Shown: piece after piece, positions 1-26,270 of the stretch
Layout of the letters: each line of letters begins with the position of its first letter
Numbering within the stretch: position 1 is the first letter of the stretch
Assembly (NCBI RefSeq): GCF_965638725.1
Contig: NC_134963.1
Span: 8,563,501-8,627,500, forward strand
Reading direction: 5' to 3'
DNA length: 64,000 nt
Origin: Aptenodytes patagonicus
Taxonomy: Eukaryota; Chordata; Aves; Sphenisciformes; Spheniscidae
Position numbers and translations under genes: made by a program
Notes under the pieces: model-generated
Seen by the model: the letters and a program-made list of their open reading frames with translations, nothing else
The model's database searches: none
What the model was told of the DNA's origin: nothing

Positions 1-3000
1 CACCATCTGCCCCTTGTAGGTCATCTTTGCTGTGCTCCAGGCTAGAGTGAGGACTGGCTTAGCGTCGCTGGTAACCACACACTAATAAAGCCTTAATACC
101 CTGCAGCGGGGAGATTTCGCTGTCAGAGATAAATATTCATATCGCTTTCGAATTCAGCCTTGGTTGCACGACAAGGGCGACGTGGGGGAGATGGGAACGC
201 TGCGGTGGGGGGATGCTCTGCAGCCCCGCTGGCCTGCCTGCCCTGCCCGCTCCTGCCTGCCCGCCCAGCCGTCGTGTTTAATATCGCATCCTGGCTAATT
301 GCAGGGTATCAATATCGCCGTCGGTGCTCTTGGGGGACAGGATGGCAAGCATGGCACAGGGTGCCCCGCTCGCTTCGCTCACCGCCTGCTCCCTTCGCCG
401 CCGCCACCTTGCACGCGCAGCCTCCCTCTGCGTGCGATGCTTGATTTACTGAGAAGAGCTGGCAGTTAAACCTGACAAATTGAAGGCGGTTTTAAGTGGT
501 TCAGGTTAATTAATAGTCAGGGAAGTATCAATTTTTGAAGGGATGCTCTTGGCTCGCGGGGAGAACTGAAGCTCGACTTTCCCTTTGGAAAGTAACGCCG
601 TCTGTGCAGGTCCCCCAGGCAGGGGGACGGAGCCGGGCTCGGTGGCATTGCTCTTTGGTTTCTGACCCACAGCCTTGTATTTCTGCTCAAATTTCTCACC
701 CCGTGTGGCTATTGCCGAGGGAGGCACCAGGACAGGGAGGGATGGGGCCATCCTGCACAACCGGCTGCGGTGCCAAAGCCCCACCACTCCTCTTGGTGCC
801 CTTTGGACCTGCTGCTGCTGGGGTCCGTGCCGTGGCAGCAGCGCCGTAGTGTACAGCCATGCTGCTCCGGTAACCGGAGCGCTTTGGCCATAGCCGCCTG
901 TAGTGGTGCAGCCAGGTGGCCGCGTCGTCCCTGCTCCCATGGGGAACCCGCAGGTGAGCACCAGCATTAATGGGACCATCGGGCTCTGTCCTGGGCTGGG
1001 ACTGGGAGCTGATGCGGATGAACTGGCGCAGCACCTGCTCCCCTCGGTTCATGCGCATGCAACCCAGATGCTCACATCTGCTCGCATCTCCTGAGCTTGG
1101 GCCGTGGGAATGCTGTCCAGGGTTTAGATTTTAAAAAAATCATAGTGAAAGAAGCTTAAACTTCCCTGTAAGAAGGAAAGGGAGAAAAGCAGCAGTACCC
1201 AGTCTCTGGGTGTGTGCAGCACAGAAATCCTCCGAGCTGTGTATGATAAAGACTTGATGGTACGGGGACCCGAGCAGCGTCTGCGGTGGTCTCAGTCTAC
1301 CGGTGCCACGGGGTGTGGCAGAGGTGGGCACCTCCGGGCTCTTGCTCGGGGCCGTGTCCCAGCCCAGGTCCCAGAGCAGCACAAAGCCTTCGCCGGGCCG
1401 CGTGCTCCATCTTTCTCAGCGTAGACTGAGATGTGGATGGAAGTGGTGGGTTTTCAGCAGCCCTAATGCTTGGGGATATGAGAGATTAAGGTTAGTGACC
1501 ATTTTTTAACTCAATAAAGGGGAAGACAAGCTGGAGTCTGCAGTCCAGAGATATAATTAGTTCGCAGCAGTGGTGCTTTCTTGATTTAGCTTCAGAGAGC
1601 AGAACAAGACAAGGATGTTATAACCAATTAGCAATAACATACAGTCTGAGCTTCGCTAGGTGAGATAACAAGCCATTTTTATAGCTCTTCTTTACGGACT
1701 TTTTTTGGGAGGGGGGGAAGGGGGAGAGGGACCGAGTCGCTATTTCTTTTCATTTGGGAACAATTATTAGTGAGCTCAGAAAGCCCAAAGCCGAGTGTTA
1801 CACTGGCCAACACAGATGATTTAAAAAAAAAAAAAAGAAAGAAAAGCTGAAACAGCCTGGAGATGGGCTGAGGCCGTCTGTCTGTCTGTCCCAGTGGGCT
1901 ACGCGGTGGCCCTGGGGCAGCCGGGGGGAGGCTGGGTGGATGCCGGCTGTGTCCCACAAGGACACGGACAAGGGCCACCCACGCACTGTGGATGTGTCCA
2001 GTCTGCTGCTGCGAGGGTTTATGGCACGTGGACTGGCAGCGCTCGCTGCCCGGAGGGGCCTGGTGCACATGGGGCGGCCATCGGCGCTGCTGGCAGCCTG
2101 GCTGTGCCCCGAGCCGTGTTCCCTGCCGGGCACGCCGGTCCCCCAGCAATGTGACCCCCAGCCGTGTCCCCTGCACAGCACCGGTCAGATGCCAGTTGCC
2201 TGCCGTCTGCCAGCGCCGCGTTCCTGCTTTATATTGCAGATCGATGGCCATTGATTTTTCCTCCCGTGTAAACCTGGCTGGGTTGGGGCTGTGGAGGGTT
2301 TTCGTGCACGTCTGGCTCTGGCTCTCTCGTGGTCAGAGCATCCCGTGCTGGTCTCCACAGCCCACCCACCCTCCCGCAAGCCTCTGTGCAGTGGCGAACC
2401 TCAAGGACATCCAAAAAAGCCAGCCTTGTAAAAAGTCTAGAAAACTTAGATTTCATTAATCAGCTTTTAATAACGGGCTCTGCTGTTTATGTGGGTCATT
2501 CGCAGGCTGCTCTCCCCCTCTCCTTGCTCCCCGGGCAGCATCGCCAGCCCAGCCCCTCCTGTGGCACCCAGTGAGGACATGGCTGTGGGAACTGGTGGGG
2601 ACTCAGCTGCATTTGGGGCACCCATGGGAGCAGGGTGGCCTGGCGCTTCCCTCTGGGCACAGCCGGCATGGGGCATCCCTTGGGACACCCCTGCCCCAGA
2701 GGGGTCTCAGGGTGGGGGACATTCTCCCTCCTGGTGTTTCCCCCCCCCCAGCCACCCCTCTCCCATGGGGAAGAGCCAGGGGATGGGGCACGAGCTGCTC
2801 ACGCCCCCGGGAGGGCAGGGGGCTGCTGTCCCCTCCCCTGTCCTTCCCCTCCCCTTGCCAGAGTGTTTTACAGGTTGATCGGCCATGTCCCTCCCGGGGG
2901 GGGCTCTGGCCACATGGGACCACTGGAGTCCGTCCCGCCACACCCCCAGCCCGCCCTGGGGAGCGTCTCCCCTTGCACGCGCGGGGCTGATGGGGACAGG

Positions 3001-4261
3001 GTTGGGGACAGCCCGGCTCTCGTCCCCACCGGGAGAAGCCGCAGAGCCACTCTCTGGACTATTAACGCCCCACAATGATCATCAGCTCTCGTCGTAATCA
3101 TTAAGACTATTAGAAAGAAATGTTGGCTTGCAGCTAATGTCAGACTTTCCGTTCTGCTTTGCAAACGCACACAATTAATGCCAATCAGCCGGGGGAGGCA
3201 GCCAGCTCGCAATCACGGCTGCTCCGGCGCGGCTGTCAGCTCTTGCCATCCCGGCTTGTACATTTTCATACAATTGCTATAAACATCCGAGGGAAACTCC
3301 ACGTTCTTCGGCGGGTGCGGGTATTGTTCTCTGTTCCTTTTAATTACTCGGCATTCAGCAGCTCATCCGGCCTCGGATCGGTGAGGGAAAGTAGGGTTTT
3401 GTAAAACAGATACATAAATCTTGAGAGATGCCTTATTTTCCCCATTTGGTGGCTGCATTAAGTTATCTATGGCTAAATAAGAAAAGCCTGTTTAATTTTT
3501 CTTTGGCTTTTTCTTCTTTCTCCCCCTCTTTGTGTTGCTTTCTCCCTGCGGGGACACAGGCTGGTCCCTCTCCCTCAGGGAACCCCAAAAGCAGGGCCAG
3601 CTTGGGAGAAGTGGGGGGAAGAGCTGGAATTACTTGACCGGATGATGGTATAATCCTCCTTACAAAAGTACACATCAATTATAAGAATTCCTACAGTAAT
3701 CTTAGAAATCTATCTTTTCTGCTGAACCGGCTCATTAAAGAGCACCATTCATTTCCATCTCTCCGGGTGAGAAGGGTTTAAATCTCCAGAGCTTTGTATT
3801 ACAAAATAGACTTAGGGTGATGGACTCTCGTTAAATATTAAAAGAAAGAAGTTGATTTTTTTTTTTTCCCCTTTTTCCCCCTCTTTTCCCCTAGACTGGC
3901 AGCGCAGACGAAGCGTAACGTAAGGAGGCCAGGGTGGGGGGCCTGGGGGGCTAGGGAGGCCCCCTGCCATGAATAGCTTCCCCATCTGTCGGCGGGGCAA
4001 TGCGGGGCTGCGCTCAATGGGCGCCTTTGAGGACCCCACGCCTCCCCTCGCCTGGGGACCCCAGCCAGTGCCGGGGGAGGAGGGAGGGAGGTTTCCCGGG
4101 GCCACCCTGGCAAGCCCCCGAGCCTGCGCCGGCCCTGGCTGCCAGCACAGGCAGGGCTTTTGTCTGCCGGGGGGGGCAGCGGCCGGCCGCGGGGCAAGGG
4201 ACGGGCACAGAGCCCCTTTGTGTGCAGCTGTGCCCCGAGGCGAGCAGGGGCAGCGGTGACG

Positions 4262-4405
4262 GAGCCAGCCGATGCAGGGATGGGGCGTGGGATGCAGAGA
4301 TGGGGAGCAGCGGTCGGGATGGGGAGTGGTACCTGGGGATGGTGAGTGGGATGCAGGGATGGGGAGCGGGACCCAGGGATGGGAAGCGGGTACCCAGAGA
4401 TGGAG
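4262..4405. repeat. Degenerate GGGATG minisatellite
   Basis: Tandem, imperfect G-rich units built on GGGATG with spacers such as GGGGAGCGG or GGGATGCAG. The copies have drifted in length, so no clean period can be fixed by eye. Confidence 0.6.
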
Positions 4406-6825
4406 AGCAACGGCCGGACGGGGTCGAGGGCGGCGCGGGGCCATGTGTGCGCTGCCGTGGAGGCTCTGTGCAAACACGTTAATTTGTTTTCTTTCTTGCC
4501 TCGCCTTTCAGGGTAATTGGTTGCATTTGAAGCCTTTGTGAAAGCCTTTGATTATAGTAATTTCAGCAGCGCGATCTACCCTGGATTCCTTCGTCAGATT
4601 CTTTCACAGCTCAGGCGCTTGGGGCTGTAATTACCGAGCAGCGCGCGCCTGGCTGCCATGCACGGTGCAGCCGGACGGGCGGCTGGCCGGCCCGGGCGCT
4701 GCGGTTCTGCCGTGCTAACCGTGGGAGCCCCAGGCCCCCAGGCACTGTGGGGGGCAGGCAAGCCCCCAGGATGGGGCAGGAGGAGCCGTACTGGGCACTG
4801 GGGAGCTTTGGTCTCTGCAGCGTCAAGTCTGTTGGGTCTCGGCTGGGGACGTAGGTGCTACACGCACCCAGGATGGTGGGTGCCCGTGCGGGGCTGGGCT
4901 CCCAGCTCGTTGGGGTCCAGAGTGCTTTTAAAGTGCTGCTCTGGAGGCCACTCTGGAGCTGCTTGGCTTTTCTGCCAGTTTGGTCCCGTATCTCTGCTGG
5001 GACCAAAAGCCCATGAGCATCCTGAGCATCCCGCTCTCACTGCTGGGGACGGTGGGCAGCTCAGTGGGCTCATCCCCCCCCAGCCCCTCTCCCCCCATCT
5101 GTGCGCAGGATGGAGGCACGGCATGACCATGTCGGATGAGCGAGGTTTTGCTTCGAGGGGCTGGGCAAAGGACCCCCTGGGGCAGCGTGCCTCCCGCTCC
5201 CCACCGCCGGGCACGCTCCTGCAGGGTACCAAATTAGAGGGGATACATATGTATAGGCAGATCCTGCCTACACGCTGCGTGCCAGCCCTGCCGGGACCCC
5301 GGTGCACACAGCCAGGGCTGGGCTCTGCCAAAACGCCGAAGGCACCCGAGCGGGGCCCTGACCTTTGCTAACAGGGCCGCTCCCCCCCCCTTGCTCCTGG
5401 CATTCCATTCCCAGTCCCACGTAATGACCTTCTCGGCAGCGGCGTGCCAGCGTCTGCCACTTCCAATTACCCACGCCTGCTCAGCGCCGCAGCCTCTCCT
5501 CGCCCAGCAGCAGCACAGGGGCTTCTTCCACCCCGGCAGGATGGCAGCAGGTTAGGGGGATGTTGCATGGGAGTCTCCCACCCTCGTGGCTCGAGGACCC
5601 TCGGGGACCCGCCGGTGCTGCCCAGGGCTCTGGCTGCCCTGCCCCGGGGTGCTGGAGACACTTAGGTTTCCAGAATGATTATTAACCTGTTCGAGAGCTT
5701 TTCCTGCTCGCAGCTAAAATAGATCTTTAATCTCTGCCCAAAATAGCTCATTTGATGAGAGGCCTCCTTAAAGCTGACACATAAATTTAACCAGGCCGCC
5801 TGAGCCCTGTGCAAGGATGTCTGCAAATGCTCAACAGCACTCGAATTGTTTTTTTTTAATTCCATCATTATGGACACACCTGATACCTTATTTCTTCCAT
5901 CGGGTCATTTGTACCAGTCGGGAGGCAATTTGCTTGTCTCTTCTGCTCCGGGCTGTGGCGGCTGTGCCCCCATCCCAGCCTCCCTGGCCCCGCTGGCGAG
6001 CAAAAGGATATTTTGTGGGAGTTTTTTTATGTTAATTTTCTGAATTTTCAGGCGTTTCTCCCTGGAGCTGCCCTGGGAGCAGAAACCTTGGCACTGGGTA
6101 GGATGGGAGAGACCTTTCCTCGTTGCTGCCTTAGGATACCGGCAGCAAGGGGATGCTCTGTCCAGGTGCCGGCATGGGCTCGCAGCCCTCGCTGCCTGCG
6201 TCGGTGCCGCTGTTTCTCTGACAGTGTGCCGCGGCCGGTGAGCTCCATGCTGTCCCGGGGTCATGGCAGCCCCGAAAAGGCACCATCCCACTGGCAGTGG
6301 GGCAGCAAAATGTTTCCTCCATAAATAAAAGCAGGCTCTGGGCAAGAGGGAAATGGGGATGCTCACCATGTCGGAGCAGCAGCTGCCCCCGGAGTAGGGC
6401 TTGAGATGGGGGCACAGGCAGCGCCTGGCCCTGCCTGTCCCGGTGTGCCTCCTGGTGTCCTGGTGCTGGAGGGGACCGTCCCCATGCAGGGTGCGCTCGG
6501 AAGAGGCTTGTGCACTCACATCCCCGGTGGGGTATGCACCCTCTCCTCCGTGGGGTTCTCCCTGCAGGCTCCGTCTCCCGGGGTGGGGGATGATGGAGAA
6601 GATGGGGGGCAAGGGACCCCCCTGGCATGCAGCTGAGCGGGGTCCAGCTGCCGGGGTCGGACCCTCAAACTGAGGGCGCAGCTCTGCTCGGTGCCAGCCG
6701 GGTCCTGGGCTCACCCCGGGGACCGTTCCCTGCTCAGCCGGCGCGGGTCGCTCCCCCAGCCCCCTGCAGCCCCCCCTCAGCCCCCTGCTCCCCCACTGCC
6801 CCAGCAAGATCCCGAGCAGCAAAGT

Positions 6826-7045
6826 AATCACTTCCAGCATCATTATCCGTTGCAAACCCCAGCTTCCAATTTTAATCAGAGGAGCTGGTGTTGCTTTAAG
6901 ATCTGTGGGTTTTAAAGATCACAAGAGGGGTTAGAGAAAATTACCCTTGACTCTTACATGCTAATGTAATCTCTAACCAGATCTGCAGCACTGCAGCTAA
7001 AATTGCTTTTTAGATTAACATTTAATTATTAACAGGGCCCCCTGA
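6826..7045. other. AT-rich island, possible conserved non-coding element
   Basis: About 220 bases of AT-rich, non-repetitive sequence inside strongly GC-rich DNA. It contains several TAAT/ATTA homeodomain-type cores, including a TTTAATTATTAA stretch near 7020, and an ATGCTAAT octamer-like site near 6958. No open frame fits a coding exon. This texture is typical of conserved enhancers in avian introns, but conservation was not tested. Confidence 0.3.
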
Positions 7046-8261
7046 AAGGCCTGGGGCTGGAGCACGCGGAGGGGAGCGGATTAGCCGGGTGGGATGGAGC
7101 GGCAGCCGGGCGAGGGGAAGGTCGTGGTTCAGCAGGCGGCACCGTGCCGTGCTTTATTGCAGCCCTCGGCACAGCATCGTCAAACTTTCTGCTTTATTTT
7201 ATCTGGTGCTCCCCGTGATTTACAGCAGGGTGACCTTTCCTGTGCTCGCCCATTGCAGGACCAAGCTGCAGTGTCGCTCACCGAGCACCGTGTCCCTGCC
7301 ACCGCCTCGTCCGGGGGACCATAAATCTGCTGCTGGATGGGAGATGGGCACTAGCTGGCACGGCAGCTGCCTGCACTGCCGCGGTGCCAGGCGGCAGTGC
7401 CAGCTGAAATCCTGCTCGCGCCCCTCTGTGCATGGAGGGGAAACCTTCCTCCCCTGGCACCTCCTCACCCTCGCAGGAGGGATGCCATCTGATGGGAAAC
7501 CAGTGTTGGTGGGGACCAGGGATGGTGATAGCGGCTGTGCCTGGGCTGCTGCAGGGGTAGCACCGATGTCCCCGGAGCTAGCGGGGAGGGGGAGCTCCCC
7601 AGCGGGGTGGTGGGTTTCTCCTCCATCCCAGCGCGGAGGGACAAGGAACAGGGGTGTCCCCGGTCGCAGCAGGTAGCCCCGGCACTGTGGCGGGCAGGTT
7701 TGTTGTACTCCGCACGCTGGGGACCGATGAGGGCTTTTGCTTAATTTATCAGTGCTGCCAGCTTGCAAGGGTTGCTGCCAGCCTTGGCCTTGCTCCCACA
7801 CTGTCTGTCCGTCTGTCTGTCTGGCGCTGTCAGAAGTTTCTTGCACCTCTCCTAGCAAGGGTGACCCGGTCACCTCCTGTCCTTGTGCCAAATCCAGCGC
7901 TGTCTTTTAATAGCCGGGGGGAGACGCGGCGGCATGACTCAAACAGCTTTGCAGCATCCCTGTTCCTTTCCCCCTTCCTCTCCCAACCCCAAAAACTCCC
8001 TTTATAAAAAAGACTTGCACCCCAGGCAGCCCTGATAGCACCCGGGGAAGGATGCACACATTTTGCCCCGCAGCCCGGATGGTGACCGAGACCTTGGCCC
8101 TTGCTTTTCCCAGCGAGAGGGCTGCTCCTGCCCAACCTGCTTGCCCGGGGCTGCCCCTGCCCTCCCCGCCACCCTTGTGCTGCCTGGCCAGCGGCACAGG
8201 CCTAGTTCAGGCTGAGACTTTAAAAGTTACCTTTCCCCCCCCAGCCCCGTCACATTTTCTT

Positions 8262-8367
8262 TTATCTAAATCCTCGCCTGCGAAACCCTTATCGACAGCT
8301 GCGCCGGCCTTATCTCGCCAGAGGGACCTTCGCGGGGCTCTTGGAGGAGATAAGCTCGACTTATCAG
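8262..8367. promoter_or_regulatory. Cluster of five GATA-factor motifs with an E-box
   Basis: Five GATA cores occur in 106 bases: TTATCT at 8262-8267, CTTATC at 8288-8293, CTTATCT at 8309-8315, AGATAAG at 8348-8354 and CTTATCAG at 8360-8367. A CAGCTG E-box lies at 8296-8301 between two of them. Three are good WGATAR matches and one (8288) is partial. GATA plus E-box is the known signature of GATA/TAL1-type enhancers, although the spacing and orientation here are not the canonical composite. The motifs are seen directly; regulation of FAM222A or a neighbour is inference. Confidence 0.35.
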
Positions 8368-10109
8368 CCGCTGATGTCAGAGGAGGTGCCAAACCCGCCC
8401 ATCACGGGGGCTTTAGACATAGAGGGTGTGGGGTTTTTTTTTTATTAAAGTCACAAAGACCTTGGGCTTATAAATAGTGCGATGTAGAGATAGAGCTTTG
8501 AAATTAGCCGGCCCAGGGCGGGAGGTGGGAAGGGGCGGATGGAGAGGGGCTGGGGAAGAATGGAGGGGGATGATGCCGGGACTGGGGAGCGATGCCGTGG
8601 GATGCGGGGGTTGGGGCTCCTTGGGGGACCCTGCTCTGGGTGTCCCCAGGGGACCCCACTCCTGGCATCCCTGAGAGCGGGACACTCTCGCCACATGCCA
8701 CGGTGCTGGCTGTGCCGCTGGCTGCGTGGCGGCAGGGCTGTCGGCGCGGGCTGGGCAGAGGCCGTGCAGACTCGGGGCGGTTTGGCAAAACTGCTGAGTG
8801 TTGTCTTTCCTGCCACGAAAGAGCCAGAGCAGCTTGAACTAAATCGGATCCTGCTGATTGGAATTAGTTCAAATGCAGATGGAGCTAACTAAGCCGGCGC
8901 TAAGCGTTCGGACAGCCCAGCGCCCAGTTCCCATCAGCTGATTCAGGGGCTTTTCTGAGCGGCATTAATGAAATGCCACTGCGGCACAGATGCCCATTGT
9001 GCCGGGCTGCCCACCCTCTCGCCTACGGGCGCTTGAGAGGGCTGGGGGGCACCCGGCAGGGTGCCAGGACAGAGGGACAGTGTCGTGGCACGTGTGGCAC
9101 CAGGGCCCTCGTGGTTATGAAGTGTGCCCATGAAGGTGGGGTGAAACGCAGCATAGCTGTTGGAAAAACCCATCTCCACTGCATGATGCTGGGAGACGGG
9201 GGCAAAACTGGGGTCTGAGTTAATCGGTGGCTTTAGTTTGGCATGTGGCTCCTGCATCTCTCCTGGCTGATGCTGATGGTGCTCCTGCTGTGCATGGCTG
9301 AGGTCGGGACGGCTCCGGGAGGGTGCTGGGCTGTGCGTGGGTGCATGGCAGGGCCTGGAGAGCAGCGGTGGGGAGAGCACCCGTGCCATCATGGGAGTGT
9401 CCTCAGGGGACCTGCATTGCTGGGCTCCCAGGGCCGAGGGTGCCTGCAGCTCCTGTGACCAGCCACCAGCATCCCCCCTTCCCTGGGGGCTCAGCCCTGG
9501 ACCAGGGCTGCATCCTTGCCCTCCCTCCTGCCAGCACCTGGATTTGGTGCCCCGCCGGCAGCCGCATCCTGCCCCGTGGGGGCTGGTTGGCCTCTCCGCT
9601 CACCCCATGCCACCCCCTCCCCTGGGTGCTTTCTCCTTGCTCTCAGCCCCATTTTCCCCAGGGACCAGCAGGGACCTGACGCGCATCCGGCAGCGGCACG
9701 AGCTGCCCGTGAAGCCCGTGCCCAGCAGGGACACGGGGCAGCATGCCGGCGAAGAGCCGGCCTCGCTGCAGGGGAGGAGGTGACATCCGCCCGCTAATCG
9801 GCCAGATGGTGACAGACAGTGGGATGCCGGCCCCGAGGTCACTGTGTAGGTGAAGCTCAGGTACGGCGGGAGCCGGTGCCTGGTGCAGCCGTCCCCCACG
9901 TGGCCGTGGGCGCCCCGACCCGGGGCCACCCTGCGGGGCCAGGGTCAGCGCGGCAGCTCTCCCTGGCGCGGATGCAGCCATCGTTGAAGCCAGGCGGTGG
10001 GCGCGTGCCGGCGCGTGCCAGGGGAGCTGAGGCGCGCTGGGAGCGGGGCTGCGTAATGAACCCCGAGTCCCGGCGGGGAGAGGCGAGCTCCCTGGCAGTC
10101 AAGTGCGCT

Positions 10110-10560
10110 CAGCCTCTGAATAAGAAGCACTTCGTTCTCTTTTCAAACTGTATAATTTCTGCCTGATTGTAATGGCATATTTTAAAATTACCAGAAATCG
10201 AAGCCAGAAAATGGATACGGCTGCTTTTACTGCGAGCTGCGTTAACAAAGGATATGTAATGCATGAAATAAAAACACCTCCCTGCCCCCCTCCTTTTTTT
10301 TTTAAGACAGTAATAGGAGAAAATTGGTTTTGAAACTGAATAAAAGTCCCTTTCAGAGGAAATCATTTCTTTCAGGGTACCTATGCTGAAAGTAAAATAG
10401 TGAATAATGAAAGGTGGTTACATGATTGTCTTTCATTTAGAGAGCGCGAGGACAGATGGAATCTGGGAGAAATGCACGATTGGAATAATTGCATGGTAAC
10501 AAGGCGCTTGTTGTGAAATTAGTATCTTAAGAAAGTAGTGAAAAAGGCTTTTACTCATGA
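10110..10560. other. AT-rich island, possible conserved non-coding element
   Basis: A 450-base low-GC, non-repetitive block between GC-rich flanks, with many ATTA/TAAT cores and no plausible exon. It may be an intronic enhancer of FAM222A or simply an AT-rich remnant. Confidence 0.25.
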
Positions 10561-11757
10561 ATACTTCATTATTAGGAGAAAACAGCACAATTTGGGTTCT
10601 CCAGACACCTGCTTGGTATTAGATGACTTCCTCCTCCCCTCCTGCTCCTCACACCTTTTGCTAATGAGTCTCTCCCTTTCCTGAGTTTGCAGCGTGGTGG
10701 CGGAGGGGTTACGGGGAGAGACCCCCAGCCCCCTCAGGCAGAGCCCAGCCACGGCACTGACACCCAGTGCGGGTCCCACTGCCACCGCTGGCTGTCCGGC
10801 TGGGGGATGAGCCCAGAGCCTGGGACCCCCCCGCCCCAGTGATGGGGGGGGCAAGGGTGGCAGCAAGCAGCAAGCACGCGGGCACTGTTGTCTGTGCACC
10901 CATGGTGGCTGCGAAGGCGTGTTTCGAAGGGTGACATTTAAACCGGCGGAGCGAGGAGAGCCCCGGGCACAGCTCGAGGAGCATCCGTCCATGCTTTGCT
11001 GCCCGGCGGGTGATGGTCACAGGCTCTGCCAGTGCGTGCCCGAGGCCACCGCACAGCTCCCCTGCACGCCGGCCCTGGCACTGCTTGCCAATCCCGAAGC
11101 GTGCAGGAAACGTCCCGTCTGCCGGATGGCTGTGGGAGATGGTTCCCCCGCAATAAAGTGATGTACCCCGCCGTGCCACCCAGCCGTGACCCGCAGCGGT
11201 GAGCCCCAGCCATCAACATTCAGCCGGGAGAGCGATGGCTCAGAAGCTGCGACGCTGGAGGACAGACACCGCTGCCTGCTTTTCTGCTGCTCCTGCCCAC
11301 GTCTCCCTGCCCTCTCCAAGCGGGAATATCGCTCCCTCCGCCAGCCAGAGCAGTGGGAGGGTGTCAGCAGCAACTGGTTATAATTCATGCCCTCTGCGGT
11401 GGCTCGTGAAGGATGTACAATTAGCAGAGCGGTGGCGGCAATGACTTTGGCCTGACCCCTCCAGCTTTTGTCGAGCAGATTTTGATGCCAGCTGGGAGCT
11501 GGCAATGGATCCCAGGACCCCAAGCGGGATTTTAACGCCATCTTTCCCCAGCCTTGGCCCGAGCCGGCAGGGTCGCTCTCTGCCGGGAGGCACTGGCTGG
11601 CACACCAGCAGAGCAGTCTGGCACTGCCCGGAACACGGTGCCGGAGGGATGCCCCGGCTCTGCCCTCTTCCTGGCGGGAAGGGCGGAAAGCTTTGCAGGA
11701 AACACAAATCACCCAGAGACCTTCATATTTATTTTATATACATTCATATTTATTTAA

Positions 11758-25011
<13,254 letters not shown>

Positions 25012-26270
25012 GGAACCGATGCTGCTTTTCCCAAACCCAGGGCGAGGACTTTGGCACGAGCCGTGCTCCCCTCCGGCACCGCGCGGGTACCGGACCGTGG
25101 CAGCGAGGGCGGGGGGATGGGGAGGGGGACACGGGGTCGGCTGCCAAAAGGGCTCCCGGGACAGTGGCATTTCACCGGGGTCCCCAGACTGGATAACACC
25201 CGCAACCCGCTGGAAGCCGAGGACGAAGGACCGCTTGTCTATATAGCTCAGAAATCATTTTATCTCCACGAATGTGAACAGGGAATCGCTACGAGTTGCT
25301 GCTATCCAGGGAGAGGAGGCTCCGCTCCGCACACCTGCGGGCGCCCGGCCAGATCCGTGCGGGGCAGAGCCCCGTGCTGCGGCCGGCTGGGAGGCTCACC
25401 GGCAGCCAGTGCCAGCCCGGCAGCCGGACGGCGCGGCGGCCACAGGGAGCTCGCGCCTGACCTGTAGCTGAAGTCCGTAACTTGCACTGCTTTGATTAAA
25501 GCTAATAATTGGGGACAGTCTGGAGGCTATTTAAGAAAAACACTTGAAAACTTGAACAGATTTTTTTTTTTTTTTTTTTTTTTAGTTGACTAGGCTGTAC
25601 ATCTACGTGTTGGCTGCTACAGTCTCCTCCCACCCCTCTTCCTCCTCCTCCTCCTCCTCCTCTCACCCAGCCCCGCGTTGACCACCGGCTCCTGTTCCCA
25701 CTTAACCGGGAGGTTTGGTGCCCCCGCATTGGGCACCCAGCGGGACCCCCCCAGCCCCTCTCCTGCCCTGCGGCACCCCCGGGAACCTGCCCGGGTCTCA
25801 CATTTCCAGGCTGGTTTTTTTCCCCCCCTTACTGTCAGTTCTACCTTGGTTCTGGGTCAGAGGCGACCACGGTACCGGGGGCGCTCACATACCTCCTTTT
25901 CTCTTTTTGTTTTTTTTTAAAAAAACCAGTTCCAAAATGCTCATTATGGTCCGTTATTCACTATGTGTAATTATGTGTTTAATAGATTTATTCATTTAAA
26001 AAAGGCTCCGCACCACAAAATACAAAGTGTTTTGATGTTTAAAGGAAAAAAAAGAAAAATACCCTGATGAAACCCAAGGTGATTGTGCTCGGAAAAGAGG
26101 TACTGTATCCCTGAAAGGCCTGTTCAAGCACTAAGTGCATTTACAAATCTCTGAGAATGTTTTTTTTTATACTAAAATTGACCATTATATTCTACTGTGA
26201 GAAGTGCTGGCTGCACTATATTGTTTTAAAAATGAGAGAAAACAAATGAAAAAAAAAAAAAAAAACCAAC
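25012..26270 (+). other. FAM222A: FAM222A 3' UTR (approximate end)
   Basis: Sequence after the FAM222A stop. An ATTAAA signal lies at 25495-25500. Further on are T23 at 25561-25583, a (TCC)n run at about 25640-25663, and an AT-rich block at 25900-26270 that looks like a distal 3' UTR. No canonical AATAAA was found before the A-rich run near 26255, so the true end is uncertain and two ends are possible. Confidence 0.5.

Noticed and set aside
83-88. AATAAA near the left edge as the end of an upstream gene
   Set aside because: A single hexamer with no upstream coding exon in view. Such hexamers are common in AT-rich islands.
951-960. Donor-like CGCAG|GTGAGC as an upstream FAM222A exon boundary
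   Set aside because: An isolated match without a supporting promoter or paired acceptor. Similar chance sites occur elsewhere, for example near 28327.
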